DNA from: Acarospora socialis
Lineage: Eukaryota; Ascomycota; Lecanoromycetes; Acarosporales; Acarosporaceae
DNA length: 64,000 nt
Direction of reading: 5' to 3'
Assembly: GCA_025617375.2 (NCBI GenBank)
Contig: JAMYGW020000005.1
Coordinates: forward strand, 682,001 to 746,000
A program made the position numbers and the translations under genes. The first letter of the stretch is position 1, and the number at the start of each line of letters is the position of its first letter. Shown here in pieces: positions 1 through 13,900 of this stretch. A model generated the notes under the pieces. That model was not told the origin of the DNA and ran no database searches. It saw nothing but the letters and a program-made list of their open reading frames with translations.

Positions 1-1320
1 AACATCACAATGATCTTTTTACAGAACATTTAATTACAGATCAAATCTATACACAAGTTCATGAGAAATACTGATGATCAGAGATGAAAAAACAAATTGA
101 AAACTATTATTTATTCTGTCTTGTATGTCTAAAAGCATAAATAATTTGTGAAAAGTTCACAGAGCAGTTACAGTTCTTAAAATACTCTATACAGTTTTAA
201 AACATAATTATAATGAACTTCATTACAGATCTGTTAGAGAGCAGAGTCTATGAAGATATTTATGATGTGATTTTGAATGTGATTGACAAATTTTTGAAGA
301 TGTGTCACTATATTTCATGTTGAAAGAACATAACTATGAAAAATCTTATGAAGATCTTTGTACAGAAAATAGTTCATTTACATAAAGTTTTAATTATCAT
401 AGTGTCAAATCAGAAATCACTATTTATCTCATGATTCTGAGTTAATGTGATGTATATTTTAAAAATTAAATAATGACTAAACATTATCTTTTATTCACAA
501 ACTAATGAGCAGACAGAGCATCAGAATAGTGTTTTTGAACAATATCTGTAAAGTTATGTCAATTATGAGCAAAATGACTGAGTAATATTATTGTTCTTGA
601 CAAAGTTTGTGTACAATGCAAGCAGACATTTTGCAACTCAAAAAATATCTTTCAAGATGATTTATAAATATCACTTAAGATTCAATTTGTTGTCTGTGAA
701 CAAGATAATTAAGTATACAGTGAAAAAGAATAGCTTCACAGAAGCTGAAACTCTTGCAGATTAACTTTACATCAGTTATAAAAAGACTCAAAGATTTCTC
801 ATAAAAGCTCAAGAGTATCAGAAGAAGTACTATGATAAGAAATGATGAAATATCATATTTAAACTTGAACAAAAGATTTAACTACATATTAAAAACATAT
901 TCATAAAGAAATTCTTGCAGAAGCTGAATTAACTACATTATGAGTTTTATAGAATTATTGATCAGATAGAGAATCAGATTTATAAGTTAAAGTTGTTAAA
1001 AACTCTTAATATTCATGATGTCTTTCATGTCAGTCTACTTTGAACTCATAGATTTCACAAAAATGATGAATTTTCAGAATCTGAATCTTTATATTTAGTG
1101 ATAAACTCAGATTTTTGTAAATATGAAATCATCATTATTTTGAACTCACAAATCATAACAATTCTTGATGAACAGTCAACATTACAATATCAAATTGCAC
1201 AAAAAAGATACACAGATCTAATCTGAAAATCAGAAATTAATGTGAAGAATGTTCAAAGATTAATTAATAAATTTCACAAGAAAAATTCTGAAAAACTCAA
1301 GTCAACACTTACAAAGCTCA
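1..1320 (+). pseudogene. B1 integrase/chromodomain end of pol (remnant)
   Basis: Three-frame reading shows short stretches like the end of a Gypsy-type integrase, followed by the conserved hinge before a chromodomain (around 960-1060, IHDVFHVSLL-like) and chromodomain-like residues around 1110-1310. The same segment appears in inverted orientation in B2 near 19190-19500. This is a fossil with many breaks and no intact frame. The domain assignment is inferred from short motifs and position. Confidence 0.55.
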
Positions 1321-4074
1321 AGAAATTAAAGTCTGACTTGATTTCACTTTTGCACTTACTCACAAAAATTACTTGTCACTCACACTGCATAGAAGTACAG
1401 ACTCTTACAAGTGTTCTTTACTCAGAGTATTGACATTGTGAAATTTTCAAGAAATCAAGATACTAATCAAAAAAACTCAGCAGAGCTTAGCAAAATAGAT
1501 TTGTGATGAAGATTTAACAGTATTGACAGATGTACTTTTACTGTTTGCACTTCTTAGAAAATTCACAAAAAACTGAGAAGAATGACTTGAAAATGATATT
1601 ATTAAACAAAAAAGTTGATATATATTTGATCAGAGAGCAAGAAGAAGATTTATTTTCTTCAATTACAGATGATATTACTTAAATCAATACTTTAAATTAC
1701 ATTTATTAGAAAGTATCTACAGAAAAGAAAGAAAATCAATATATTTTTTTCTGTTGAAGAAGATAAAGTTAATTTATTCTCTTTGATTAATGATGCTGTT
1801 CAGATTAATACTCTAAATCATATTAGTATGAAAGAAATTTACAGAAGAAAGAAAGAAAATGAATTATTATAGTAATGAAAGACATCTCTATTCTTCTAAT
1901 CATGATCTGTTAAAGTATTTTTATATTCTTCATTATTCATGAAGTTTCTTTTTAATCACAAACTATTATAAGATAGTTCACTATTTATAACATATACAGT
2001 TCTGCAGAAACAGACAGTGATAATGTAAAGAGTAAAGATGATGACATTAAATTCAGAGATAACAACTTAAGAAAAAGAAACAGTGACATTATCAGAGTTA
2101 ATGTACATAATCTCATCAAATAAGAAAATGAATCAGACTCTGAAAAAATACTTTCTTTATTTGTATCACTTACAGAAAGCAATGCAGAAACAGATGAAGC
2201 AGATAATGATGATAATAATGTAAAAATAAATAATGATGATGATACAGAAGCAGATGAAAACAATACAATATTGAGAATACAAAAATAATCAACTCAAAGA
2301 CAATCTACACACTTCTGAATATAATTTGAAACATTATTGTAATATTTTACAAACATCTTCTTCTTCTTACTGTTGAGAGCATATGCAACACACTTTAAAA
2401 TGCAAACAATATCTGTCTCAATGATTAGAACAGTCTGTTTATAATACTTATAATGTACAAAACATGACAAAGCATCAGTGATTCAGTACTGATGTTACTG
2501 AGATTGATTTCTCAATGTATACTCATTTTTTGAAGTTTGTGTCTGCAGAAACTGCACACTGAAAACAGTTTTGTGATCAATCAGTATATGACTGAAAAGA
2601 CTTAAATTAATAATTAAACTCAAGAATCACTAAACATTTACAAAGTAAAAAGTCATTATTTAGTTATCTGACACTCACAATGTTAATTAACATGCACATG
2701 ATTTAAAGTTCAAAACAAATCATTTACACATACTCAGTAATGACATTTTAAGTATGAATCAGAGAAGAATCTCTTCACAATTACTCACTGACTATATTTG
2801 ATCTGATTTTGCATGTATAAATGTTATAATGTGAAAAAAAGTTTAGAAAGACACATATTTTGTATGCAAAAAAATTGAAATTATTCACTTTTAATATGTT
2901 TTTGCATTCTGTTCAGAAACTCTTACTTAATTGTAAGTGAAAAGATTTGATGAAAATTTCATCACAATTATAATGATGAAGTTACTCAACTGTAAATGAA
3001 AAGTCTTAACATTTCATTGCAAAAAGATCATCTACTTATTCAGCATAGTCAGATAAGTTTATAAGACATTAAAAATGTTTATGACAGTCAAATAAGTTTG
3101 CAAGATATTAAAAACATTCATGATAGTCAGATAAGTTTGCAAAATATTAAAAACATTCATAATAGTCAGATAAGTTTGCAAGATATTAGAAACATTCATG
3201 ATAGTTAGATAAGTTTGCAAAATATTAAAAACATTCATGATAGTCAGATAAGTTTGCAAGATATTAAAGATGTTTGTGACAGTTAAGTAAGTTTGTGAAA
3301 TGTCAAAAATGTTCATGACAACTAAGTAAACTTGTAAGACATCAGAAACATTCACAACAGCTGAGTAAGTTTGTGAAACATCAAAGACATTTGTGACAGT
3401 CAGATAAGCTTGTAAGATATTAGAAATATTTGTGACAGTTAAGTAAACTTGTGAAATGTCAGAAATATTTGTAACAGTCAAATAAGCTTGCAAGACATTA
3501 GAAATGTTCACAACAGTTAAATAAGCTTGTGAGACATCAGAAATATTCACAACAGTTAGATAAGTTTGTAAAACATTAAAAACATTTATAACAGTCAGAT
3601 AAGATCTGCAGAACATCAGAAATGATTGCAAAATACTGAAGAAGATTTGTAAAATATTGTGAATAATCTCAAGACACTGAAGCAAGTTCACAAAGTATTA
3701 AAAAAAATCTGCAAAACATTATAAATAATTGTAAGACATCAGAAGCTGCTCACAAAAGATTAAAGAAAACTTGTGAGATATAGTGTTCACAAGACATCAA
3801 AAAATGTTTATAAAGTATTGAGACAAGTTCACAAAGCATTGACACAAGCTCATGAAGCATTAATACAAGTTTATAAAATACTGAGATTAAATTATGAAGT
3901 ATTGATTAAGTTAGAATGAGTTAAAGAACTGTCTCAATACTCTTTTTTTCTACAGAATTTTGAATATTGAAGAAGTTTTACTCACTATTTTTTTTCTCAT
4001 TGAAAAGTTTTTTCAACAGAGAGTCAGCTGAAGATAAATGTCATGAGAATGTGATACATAAAAGAAAAAATAAC
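1321..4074 (+). other. B1 long 3' spacer between pol and 3' LTR
   Basis: About 2.7 kb with no recognisable coding domain, ending at the 3' LTR start at 4075. It holds the 39-bp minisatellite (3048-3604) and, after it, a looser run of related AT-rich repeats up to about 3900. The equivalent stretch of B2 is about 16710-19190. Such a long stretch after pol is unusual for a Gypsy element and could be an acquired or untranslated region. Confidence 0.6.
3048..3604. repeat. 39-bp minisatellite inside B1 (about 14 units)
   Basis: Tandem array with a 39-bp period: successive units begin with GTCAGATAAG-like sequence at 3048, 3087 and so on to 3594, giving 14 periods. Because 39 is a multiple of 3, the minus strand reads as a 13-residue repeating peptide, but this is a by-product of the repeat and not evidence of a protein. 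Units differ mainly by C/T and A/G changes. The same repeat occurs inverted in B2 (about 17205-17450) with fewer units. Confidence 0.85.
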
Positions 4075-4146
4075 TGTAAATTCACTCTGATTTGTGAAGA
4101 ACTAGAGCTTTTTTGTGAGATCTTGCATAGTTAGTATGTTTAGTAA
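4075..4146 (+). repeat. B1 3' LTR, first piece
   Basis: The first 72 bp of B1's 3' LTR, starting TGTAAATTCACTC. It ends in the AGTAA target copy where A1 is inserted. The LTR continues at 16499-16515 and 24454-24559. Confidence 0.85.
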
Positions 4147-4477
4147 TGTTACAACCATAATCTATATCAGCTTAGCATAATTAAGAGTTTACAAAGACAA
4201 CATGATATAGAGCATGAGAATTTGATGCTGCAACACATCAAGTAATCAACTTAACAGATTAATCAGTCAAGTCATGAACTCAACAGTTCTGACAGTTAAG
4301 TTCTTTCTATATAGTAGAATTGTTTTTCTTATAAAAACAGTCATGTTCAACTTCAACATCTAGCAATAGAGTTACTATCTACTGATTTACTCAATCATAC
4401 TATACAAATCATTATATCAACAAGCACAAATCTCTAATTCTAACATACTCAAGATATTTTAGATCTAAAATGTAACA
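4147..4477 (+). repeat. A1 5' LTR
   Basis: 331 bp beginning TGTTACAACC and ending TGTAACA. Same family as the A2 LTRs read on the opposite strand. Confidence 0.9.
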
Positions 4478-4529
4478 CTTTAAACACTCTTACAATATAA
4501 TATGACAATGTCTGATACACAGAAGAACA

Positions 4530-7500
4530 TCTTCACTGTATTACTTGTAGCAAGTTAAATTGAAGTCACTCAACAGACAGATATGATTATCAATACATTT
4601 AAGATCAAAACATCTGACAACTTCATCAGAAAGTGTGAAAAGCTTCAATCATTTCTAACTTAACTGAATCTATACATTGACTTCAATGTACAGAAGTTTT
4701 CTAGTGATATAGACAAGATTCTGTTTGCAGCATTTTATCTTAGAAATATAGCATTTGATTGAATTAACTCACTTATGAGAAAATTTATTGACAAGACTTC
4801 TAAAAAAAAGCAAGAAGATACTGAGTTTATGTTCAACAACTACTCTAAGTTTAAAGAAGAAATAAGAAGAATCTTTGAGATCATTGACAAAAGAAGAGTG
4901 ACTAAGCAATATATTCACATCTTACAACAAAACAGATCAGCAGCACAATATGTAACAGAATTTCAACAAGCAGTGACATTAACAGAATGAAAGAACAATG
5001 CTTTGAACTTTGTATTCTATTGAGAACTCAAAGAATTCATCAAAGATGAAATTGTCAGATCTGATAGACTCAATGACTTATAAAGCATCATTGATTTTGT
5101 GATTAGTATTGACAGTCATGTGTGAAAAAGACAACAAGAAAGAAAGAAATTTCAACTCAGAAAATATATATCTGAATACACTCAAAGAAATATGTATAGA
5201 AGATTGTCACAGACACAATACTCAGACTCAATAAATCTCAATATAATCAATAGAAAATGACTATTGACACAGAGATTCAAAGAAGCATTAAAAGAAAGAA
5301 ATGATAGATTCATGAAGAAAAAACTCACAAACAAGATTGAAACTCACAAGTGCTACAATTACAATAGAATTGAACACATCACAAAAAATTGCTGAAGATC
5401 TCAAAAAGAAAGAAAGAAAGCTGCAATCACAACTAAGAAGATAGTGTATGACAATCTTAACTGAACAGCTTGTTATGATGACATGTGCTGAGTACACATG
5501 AGCATCAAGAATGAAGTCAAGCATTATTCAAAGAAGTCATGTCAGAAACAAGAAACTTACAATATTACAGAATGATCTAGATCAGATGACACTGTGAAGA
5601 AGAAATTGCATGTTTTTAATGTCAACATCAAAGAAATAGATAATTGAGAAACTCAGAAAATTAATTACTTCAAGATTAATACTGAGTCAGAAACACTTGA
5701 AGAAGACTTTATCTTTATTTGATTCAACTTTGACAGCAATGAAGACAGTAAAGACAGAGATTGAAAAGAATAAAAGACAATGCATGAAGACATAAGAATA
5801 AAAAAGCAAATTAAAGTCATAGTAGTCAGACAGAAACTTAAATCTTCACAGAATCAAGATACAACAATGATTTAAGAACAGTTTGAACTCTTTAAGATAA
5901 GAACAAGAGTAAAAGAACTTTGACATGAAATCAATTAAGAAAAAGCTCTACAGACTGAGAGAGATTGAAGTTAATGAATTGAGAAATTGCTAAAGAATGT
6001 TCAAGTGATGAAGTTTCACAATCAAATCATGCTCAGAGAACTGATATGAAAGATTAAGAGTTATAAGATAGAAATCTGACTATCAGAAAAATACATCACT
6101 ATCAATTAAAAACAATAAATCTGAACAGAAAAATACATCTCATCAGAATTTCTGCAGAGAGTAAGAACTCTAGAAACATGACTGCAGATGAAATATAATC
6201 AATATGAATCACAACTACATCTCAAGAAACAAGTCAGAAAAAACAGTACAGAGTATACAAGTTTACTGAGCAGTCAGAAGTCAATATGATTCAAAAAGCT
6301 ATGAAGAAGAGCAGAAGAAGTGATGAAATTAAAAAACTGCAAGCTTTCTCAATGAAACTAGAGAACAAGAAGCTTTTAATGTCTCACAGACACAGAAATA
6401 ACAAAATAATGATTAAGATGAACATTGAACAGAATGATCATCTGTTAAAAACAATAAAAGTTTTAGTTAATTCAGAAGCAACAAATAACTATATTTCAAA
6501 AGTAACAGTATAATATTTGAGACTTTGATCAATACAGACACTTTATTCAGCATGTGTACACATGATCAATGAAAGCTACAAGCACATTGACAAGAAAGTA
6601 CATGTACAAGCAGACATCAATGAAAAGTGTCAAGAGATGACACTAGATGTCATGAAGTTAATGAAGTACAATGTTATACTGAATATGTTGTACTTGAGAA
6701 ATTGAAATCTCAAGATTGACTGAATAAGCAAAGAAGTGTGCAAATTGAAACATACATATGAAATCTCAAAGCAATCAGAGATGTACTTGTCAGAACACAA
6801 GTCATGAAATCATGAGATACTGCTATTGAAGAAAGAACAATTTAAGTGAATGTCATTATATTCAATGAGTGAGAATTAACTCAAGAAAGTATAAGCTTAT
6901 CTTGATGAGAATCTCAAAAAAGAATTCATAAAATCATCAAAGTTACTGACAGAATATCTGATTCTGTTTGTATTAAAGAAAAATAACAAGAAATGATTAT
7001 GTGTTAATTATAAACAGCTTAATAACATAATCTGACAAGACAGTTATCTTTTATCATTGATAAAAGAACTGCAAGACTGACTAAACAAGACTAAGTGATT
7101 TATCAGCTTAGATCTTAAGAACATTTATTACTGAATAAGAATGAAGAAGAGTAAAGAATGAAAAACAGTATTCTGAATGAGATACAGACATTATGAGTAC
7201 ATTGTCATGCTGTTTAAGCTCAAGAATGCTTCAATTATCTTTTAGAGATTAATTGATGACATATTGAGAAAATATCTCAATGATTTTGTAATCACATATC
7301 TCAACAATATTCTGATATATTCAGAGAATCTTGAAAAACATCATGAGCATGTGCACAAGATACTGAACAAGCTCAAGAAGAAAGTCTTATATGTGAAAGA
7401 ATCAAAAAGCAGATTCAAAACTCAGAAAGTAAAATTTCTAGAATATGTGATTTGATCTGAATGCATTGAAAAGAATTTAGAAAAAACTGCAGCAGTTAAA

Positions 7501-9420
7501 CACTGATCAACATCAACAAGAATTAAGAAAGTACAGATCTTTTTAGAATTAATGAACTATTATTGAAAATTTATATCAAACTATTTAAGAATAGCAGAAT
7601 CTCTCATGTAATTAATACAAAAGAATGAAAAATAACATTGAGACAAAAAACAGAAACAAGCATTCAACATATTGAAGAGAAATCTTAGTGAAATGACTCA
7701 TCTCATTATATCAAATGCAGCATGTAAAAAGATACTGAAAACTGACACTTCAAATTTTACAGTTAGTGCATGTCTATATCAGATTGAAGATGAACAACAA
7801 AAACTCATAGTATTTTGATCTAGAAAACTGTCAGAACTCAAGAAAAGATATGAGATTCATGATAAAGAACTTCTTACAATAGTGAAAGCACTGCAAAAAT
7901 GAAGATCTTATCTTGCAGAAATGAAAAAATCAATTCAGATCTATACTGATCACAAGAATTTAAGAAACTTTGCAACAACTAAACAGTTAAACTACAAGCA
8001 GATTCACTGAACAGAGTTGTTAGCAGACTTTGAATTTCAGATTCATTACAAGAAAAATAATAAAAATGATGAAGCAAATGTCTTAAGCAGACAATCTGAT
8101 CATGAAGAAGTGAAATGAGTTCACACTGAAATTTTAAGTGAAGACAAAGAAGAAATTCTCACAAAAAAACTATCAGTGATATACAAAATAGAAAATGCTT
8201 TCTTATCAGATGAAAAACTCATCAAGATATGTCACTACAGCAGAGTCAAAGAATATCTAGAAGTCAAGTGCACAGAAGATCTTGTGCAAAAAAAACACAA
8301 CATTGACAATTTTAGAAACTGAATCATTCAGATGATTGTTATGTGCAATTCATACTAAAGAAATAAGATTAATTAAAACAAACAATATAATGAAATAACA
8401 TAACTAAATGCATCAGATGCATCATGAAAGTCAGTTATCATAAACTTCATCACAAAGTTATCATCATCAAAGAACTCAGCATGAGAAGTGAAATTTGATA
8501 GTATATTGACTATAGTGAATAAATTAATCAAGTACATCATGTTCATTTCATTCAGAGAAACTGTGACAGCATCAATATTGATATACATTATACTGTGAAA
8601 ATTAATTAACAACTATGAGCTATCAAAGAAGTTTATCATCAACAGAGACAAACTGTTCACAAGTAAGTTTTGAAAAATGCTCATGATGAAACTCAGAATA
8701 AAACACAAAATGTCAATAATATATCACTTACAGACAGATGAACAAAGTGAATGAATAAATTAGATAGTGAAAACATACTTGAAACACTATGTCAACAAAA
8801 ATCAGAACAACTGAGTATGACTGTTGTTTATGATACAGTTTGTGTACAACAACATGAAGAATGAGATCATAGAAGAAACATTCTTCTATGTGAATTATAA
8901 CTATAACTCAAAGATATGATGAGATTCACAAGAACATGAATTACAAAGTCAAAGAGTGATACTAGATATCAATGAACTAAAGAAACTACATTAAAACTTA
9001 ATGACACAAATCAGACAACAAACAGAACAAATAACAACAGCAGAATCATTTAAAGAGAAAAAGAAGATATACTTAAAAACAAACAACATATGCATTAAGA
9101 GAAGAAGCAAAAAGCTAAATAACAAGAGCATTGAATCATTCAGAATCAAATGAAACATCAAAGAACTAAGTTACAAATTAAATCTATCAAAAGAAATGAG
9201 AATACACTCAATATTTCATGCATTCATGCTACAACATTGCAATCAGTTCATATCATCTCAAATTTTTGAAACATCTGTCAAACTCAATGAAGAATATGAA
9301 ATTAAGAACATTTTAAAGAAGAGAATGATTAGAGAGAAAATTCATTATCTTGTTAAATGAAAAGAATATGATATCTCAGAAAACACATGAAAACTCAAGG
9401 AAAATCTTAAGAACTGTGTG
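4530..9420 (+). pseudogene. A1 gag-pol remnant with chromodomain
   Basis: Gag-like residues lie at about 4530-5400, including a capsid-type stretch (4775-4990) and a zinc-knuckle-like Cys/His cluster near 5346-5395. A protease-like motif (LVNSEATNNYIS) is near 6460-6500. RT is at about 6880-7480, RNase H at about 7700-8060, integrase at about 8150-9240 and a chromodomain-like segment (EYEIKNILKKRM) from about 9290 to 9420. The order is the Gypsy order (RT, RNase H, integrase) and the terminal chromodomain marks a chromovirus. This is a fossil with many breaks. Confidence 0.8.
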
Positions 9421-9978
9421 AGAATGCTTTGACATTTTAAGAAGAAAATAAAGAATTAGATTGTCAGAAATTGACTGACATTGCATTAAATAACTGAGAT
9501 AAGATCTTAGTAAAAGAATTTTCAACTGATTTCTCATTACTCAACAACTTCTGCACAAGACAGAGAGTTTTTGCTTTTGCACAATCTTTTGTTTGTTGCA
9601 ATATCTTGTGAAGATGATTTAATTTGACAGCAACACAGATCTACTCAGCAAGAAGTTAAAATTGTTCAGTTTTCATCTTCAAGATATCTGATTCAAGTTT
9701 ATTGCAGACTCTATTGAGAGTCTCTTATAAAACATCAATGCAAGAACATTTACAACAAGTGCATTCAGCACATTTCTTATAATCATTCATTACAATACAC
9801 AGATAAGATCAAGAGAAACAGTAATGACAGAACATCACTGAAGAATGATTTAGAAAGTTGATTTCTTTGACAGTACAAAGACAATTGTCAAAAAACATGA
9901 TGATGATGAAGCAGAAAGTGCTTATATACTCTTGCTTATAAAGATTTAGAGAATTAATGTCTAAGAGAGAAAAAATAA

Positions 9979-10114
9979 TGTTATGATCATGATTTATATC
10001 AACTTAGTGTAATCAAGAGTTCATAAAAACAGCATGATATAGAACATGAAAATTCAACACTGTAATATGTTGAGTGATTAACTCAACAGATCAATCAGTC
10101 AAGTCATTAACTCA
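9979..10114 (+). repeat. A1 3' LTR, first piece
   Basis: The first 136 bp of A1's 3' LTR, ending with the ACTCA target copy (10110-10114) where A2 is inserted. It continues at 16299. Confidence 0.88.
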
Positions 10115-10474
10115 TGTAACATTTTAATTTGAGATTTCTTGAGTATGTAGAACTAAGAATTTGTGCTTATTGATATACTGACTGATCTGAAACAGTTTTG
10201 ATCTTTAATTCTTAGATAATTATTTAAGTTGAACATGATTGTTTTCATAAGAAAAACAACTCTACTATATAGAATGTGCTTGATGCTTCTGTGTTGAGCA
10301 CTCTTGATGTTTTAATGTCTTGATGTTGAGAAATTGAGTCTCAGCTTGTCTGCTTGTCATCAAGTTATTATGTTATCACATGACTACTGTCTAACAGTTC
10401 TTCTTATACACACTTCAGATAAACTTCTGATCACAGATTTATGAGTTTCTTTCTCTTCAAACATAATTGTAACA
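10115..10474 (-). repeat. A2 3' LTR
   Basis: 360 bp starting TGTAACATTTT and ending TTGTAACA on the + strand. It pairs with 15934-16293. Confidence 0.9.
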
Positions 10475-10999
10475 TCATTTTTTCTCTTCAGATGTTAGTT
10501 CTCTAGAGTCTATTTAAACAAGAGTATATAACAATTTCATCACTAGCAACAATGCTTTCTAAAAATTTCAATTGTCTAAGAATCACAAAGAAAATTCAAC
10601 TCAGTGATAGTCTCATCACATTCTTTTGTGAATTCTGTACTGCTTGTGATCTTAATTGCTTTGTTATGATTGATGAAAGATCAAAATGTAATAAGTGTAT
10701 TCATCACAATTGTTCTTGTATTGCAGTTTTGTGAAAGTCTCTCAACAGAACTCATCTTTCTCTTCAAAAGAAAATAAATGATGCAAATACAACTCTTAAT
10801 ACTTTTACTGTTAAGATGATGCATCTTCAGAAAACTTTAAATCAGATAGATTGTTGTGCTGTGCAAAAGACTGACTGTTTTGCTGCTGAACTTGATAGTG
10901 ATAATGATGAAATTGAGAATGAAGATTCTCAAACAATGTTATAACTTGTTAACTCAATGTTGTCATTCTTCTGAACTAATATTGACTTCTTTTCTTAAA

Positions 11000-13900
11000 A
11001 CATTGAAGTGTTCTCACACAGTTCTTGAGATTCTCTCTGAATTTTCAGATGTTTTCTAAGATATTATAATTTTTTCACTTAATGAGATAGTGAACTTTTT
11101 CATTAATCATTCTCTTTTCTAAAATGTTCTCAACTTCATATTCTTCTTTGAGTTTGACAGACATTTCAGTGATTTGAAGTGATATAAATTGATTGCAATG
11201 CTGTAACATGAATGCATAAAATACTGAGTGTATTCTTATCTTCTTGAGTAAATCTAGCTCATAGCTTAACTCTTTGATGTTTTATGTGATCTTGAATGAT
11301 TCAATGCTCTTGTTCTTCAGCTTCTTGCTTTTTTCTTTAGTTTTTATATTGTTCATTTTTAAGTATATCTTTTTTTTTTTCTCAAATAGTTTTGTCTTTA
11401 TCATTTGTTCTGTCTGCTGTTCAATTTGTTTCATTAAATCTCAATGCAGTTTCTTCATCTAAACAATATTCAGAATCACTTTTTGACTTTGTGATCTGTG
11501 TTCTTTGAGATCTCATTATATCTCTGAATTATAATCATAGTTCACATAGAAAGATGTTTCTTTCATGATTTCATTTCTTGCATTGTTGTATGCAAACTGT
11601 GTCATTAATAACAGTCATACTCAGTTGTCTTAATTTCTGTTGACATAATGTTTCAAGTACATTTTTATCATCTGATTCATTCATTTACTTTATTCATTCA
11701 TCTGTAAATAATATGTCATCAACATTTTGTGTTTTATTCTGAGTTCTGCTGTGAGCATTTTTTAAAATTTGTTTGTGAACAGTTTGTTTCTATCAATGAT
11801 AAACTTCTTTAATAGTTCATAATTGTTAATCAATTCTTGCAGTATAATATACATCAATACTGATGCTGTCACAGTTTCTTTGAATAAAATGAACATTGTG
11901 TACTTAATTAATTTATTTACTATCATCAGTATACTGTTGAATCTTATTTTTCATACTGAGTTCTTTGATGATGATAGCTTCATGATGAAGTTTATGATAA
12001 TCAACTTTCATAGTGCATTTGATGTGTCTAGTTGCATTACTTTGTTATATTGTTTATCTTGATTGATCTTGTTTCTTCAACATGAATTGCACACAGTGAT
12101 CATTTTAATGATTCAATTTCTAAAATCACTAACATCATATTTTCTTTGCATTAAATTCTCTGTGCACTTGATCTCTAAATATTCATTAACTCTGCTGTAG
12201 TAATACATCTCAATAAGTTCTTTGTTCATCAAGAGAGCTTACTTCATCTTGTATATTGCTGCTAAACTCTTTGTGAGAACTTCTTTGTCATTTTTGCTTA
12301 AAATTTCAGCATGTATCATCTGTACATCTTCATGATCAGATTGTCTACTTAAGATATCTGTTTCATCATTTTTATTATTCTTCTTGTAATGAATCTAAAA
12401 TTCATAATCTGTCAACTGCTCTGCTCAATGAATCTGTTGTTGATTAAGTTGTTTTGTCATTGTGAAGTTTCTCAAATTCTTATGATCTGTATAGATCTAA
12501 ATTGACTTGTTTGTTTTTGCAAGATAAGATCTTCAATTTTATAGTGTCTTCACTATTGCAAGAAGTTCTTTATTATGAATCTCATATCTTTTCTTGAGTT
12601 CTGATAACTTTCTAGATCAGTATGCTATGAGTTTTTGCTGCTCATTCTCAATTTAATACAAATATGCTTTTACTGTGAAATCTGAAGTGTCAGTTTTCAG
12701 TGTTTTCTTACATGCTGAATTGAATATTCTCAGATGTGTTGTTCTGTTAAGATTTCTCTTTAATATGTGAAATGCATTCTTCTGCTTTTGATCTCAATGT
12801 TATTTTTTGCTTTTGTGCATCAAATGTGTTAGTGATTTTGCAATTCTTGTGTAGTTTGATACAAACTTTCAATAATAATTTGTTAGTTTTAGAAAGATCT
12901 GTACTTTCTTGATTCATTTTGATGTTAATCAGTTTCTGACTGCTTTTGTTTTCTTTGAATTCTTTTTAATTTGTTCAGATTAAATCACATAATTTAGAAA
13001 CTTAACTTTCTGAGTTTTGAATCTGCTTTTTGACTTTTTCATATATAAAACTTTCTCATTGAGTTTTATCAATATTTTATGCACATGCTCTCAGTATTTC
13101 TCAAGATCTTCTGAATATATCAGAATATCATTAAGATATGTGATTACAAAATCATTGAGATATTCTCTCAACATATCATTGATCAATCTCTAAAAGATGA
13201 CTGATACATTCTTCAATTCAAATGACATAACAATATATTCATAGTGTTTATATCTTGTTCAGAACATCATCTTTCATTCTTTATCTTTTTTCATTCTAAC
13301 TTGATAATAAATGTTTTTAAGATCTAAGCTTGTGAATCACTTAGTCTTGTTTAGTCAGTCTTGCAACTTTTCTATCAGCAGTAAAGAATAACTATTTCAA
13401 TAAGTTATCTCATTGAGTTGTCTGTAGTTAACACATAATTGTTTTTTGTCATTTTCTTTGATATGAACAGAATTGAATATTCTGCTGATGACTTTAATGA
13501 TTTTATGAATTTTCTCTTCAGATTCTTGTCAAAATAAGTTTTAACTTTCTTGAGCTGATTCTCACTCATTGAGTATAATGACATTTACTTAGATTGCTTT
13601 TCATTCAATAGCAGTATTTCATGATCTCATGACTTATACTCTAATAAACTCATTTCTGATTGTTCAGAAATCTTGTATGTGTTCTTGATTACACATATCT
13701 TTTTTGTAACTCAGTCAATTCTCAGATTTTTTCTGTGTAATCAGAGCATCTTTAGTACTGCATCATATTTAATTGACTTCATAACATTAAACATTATTTC
13801 TTGTGAGTTTTCAAGAATTGAGACTTTCACACAGATTTTCTCATCAATTCTTTCAATGACTTTATTCATCATTCATATGTTGAATAAATAACACACTCAC

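Noticed and set aside
3048-3604. Possible CRISPR-like array
   Set aside because: The repeat units are adjacent with no unique spacers, and the host is a fungus.
3059-3691. 210-codon minus-strand frame with a repeating 13-residue pattern
   Set aside because: It is the 39-bp minisatellite of B1 read in frame; the period is a multiple of three, and the frame has no independent support.
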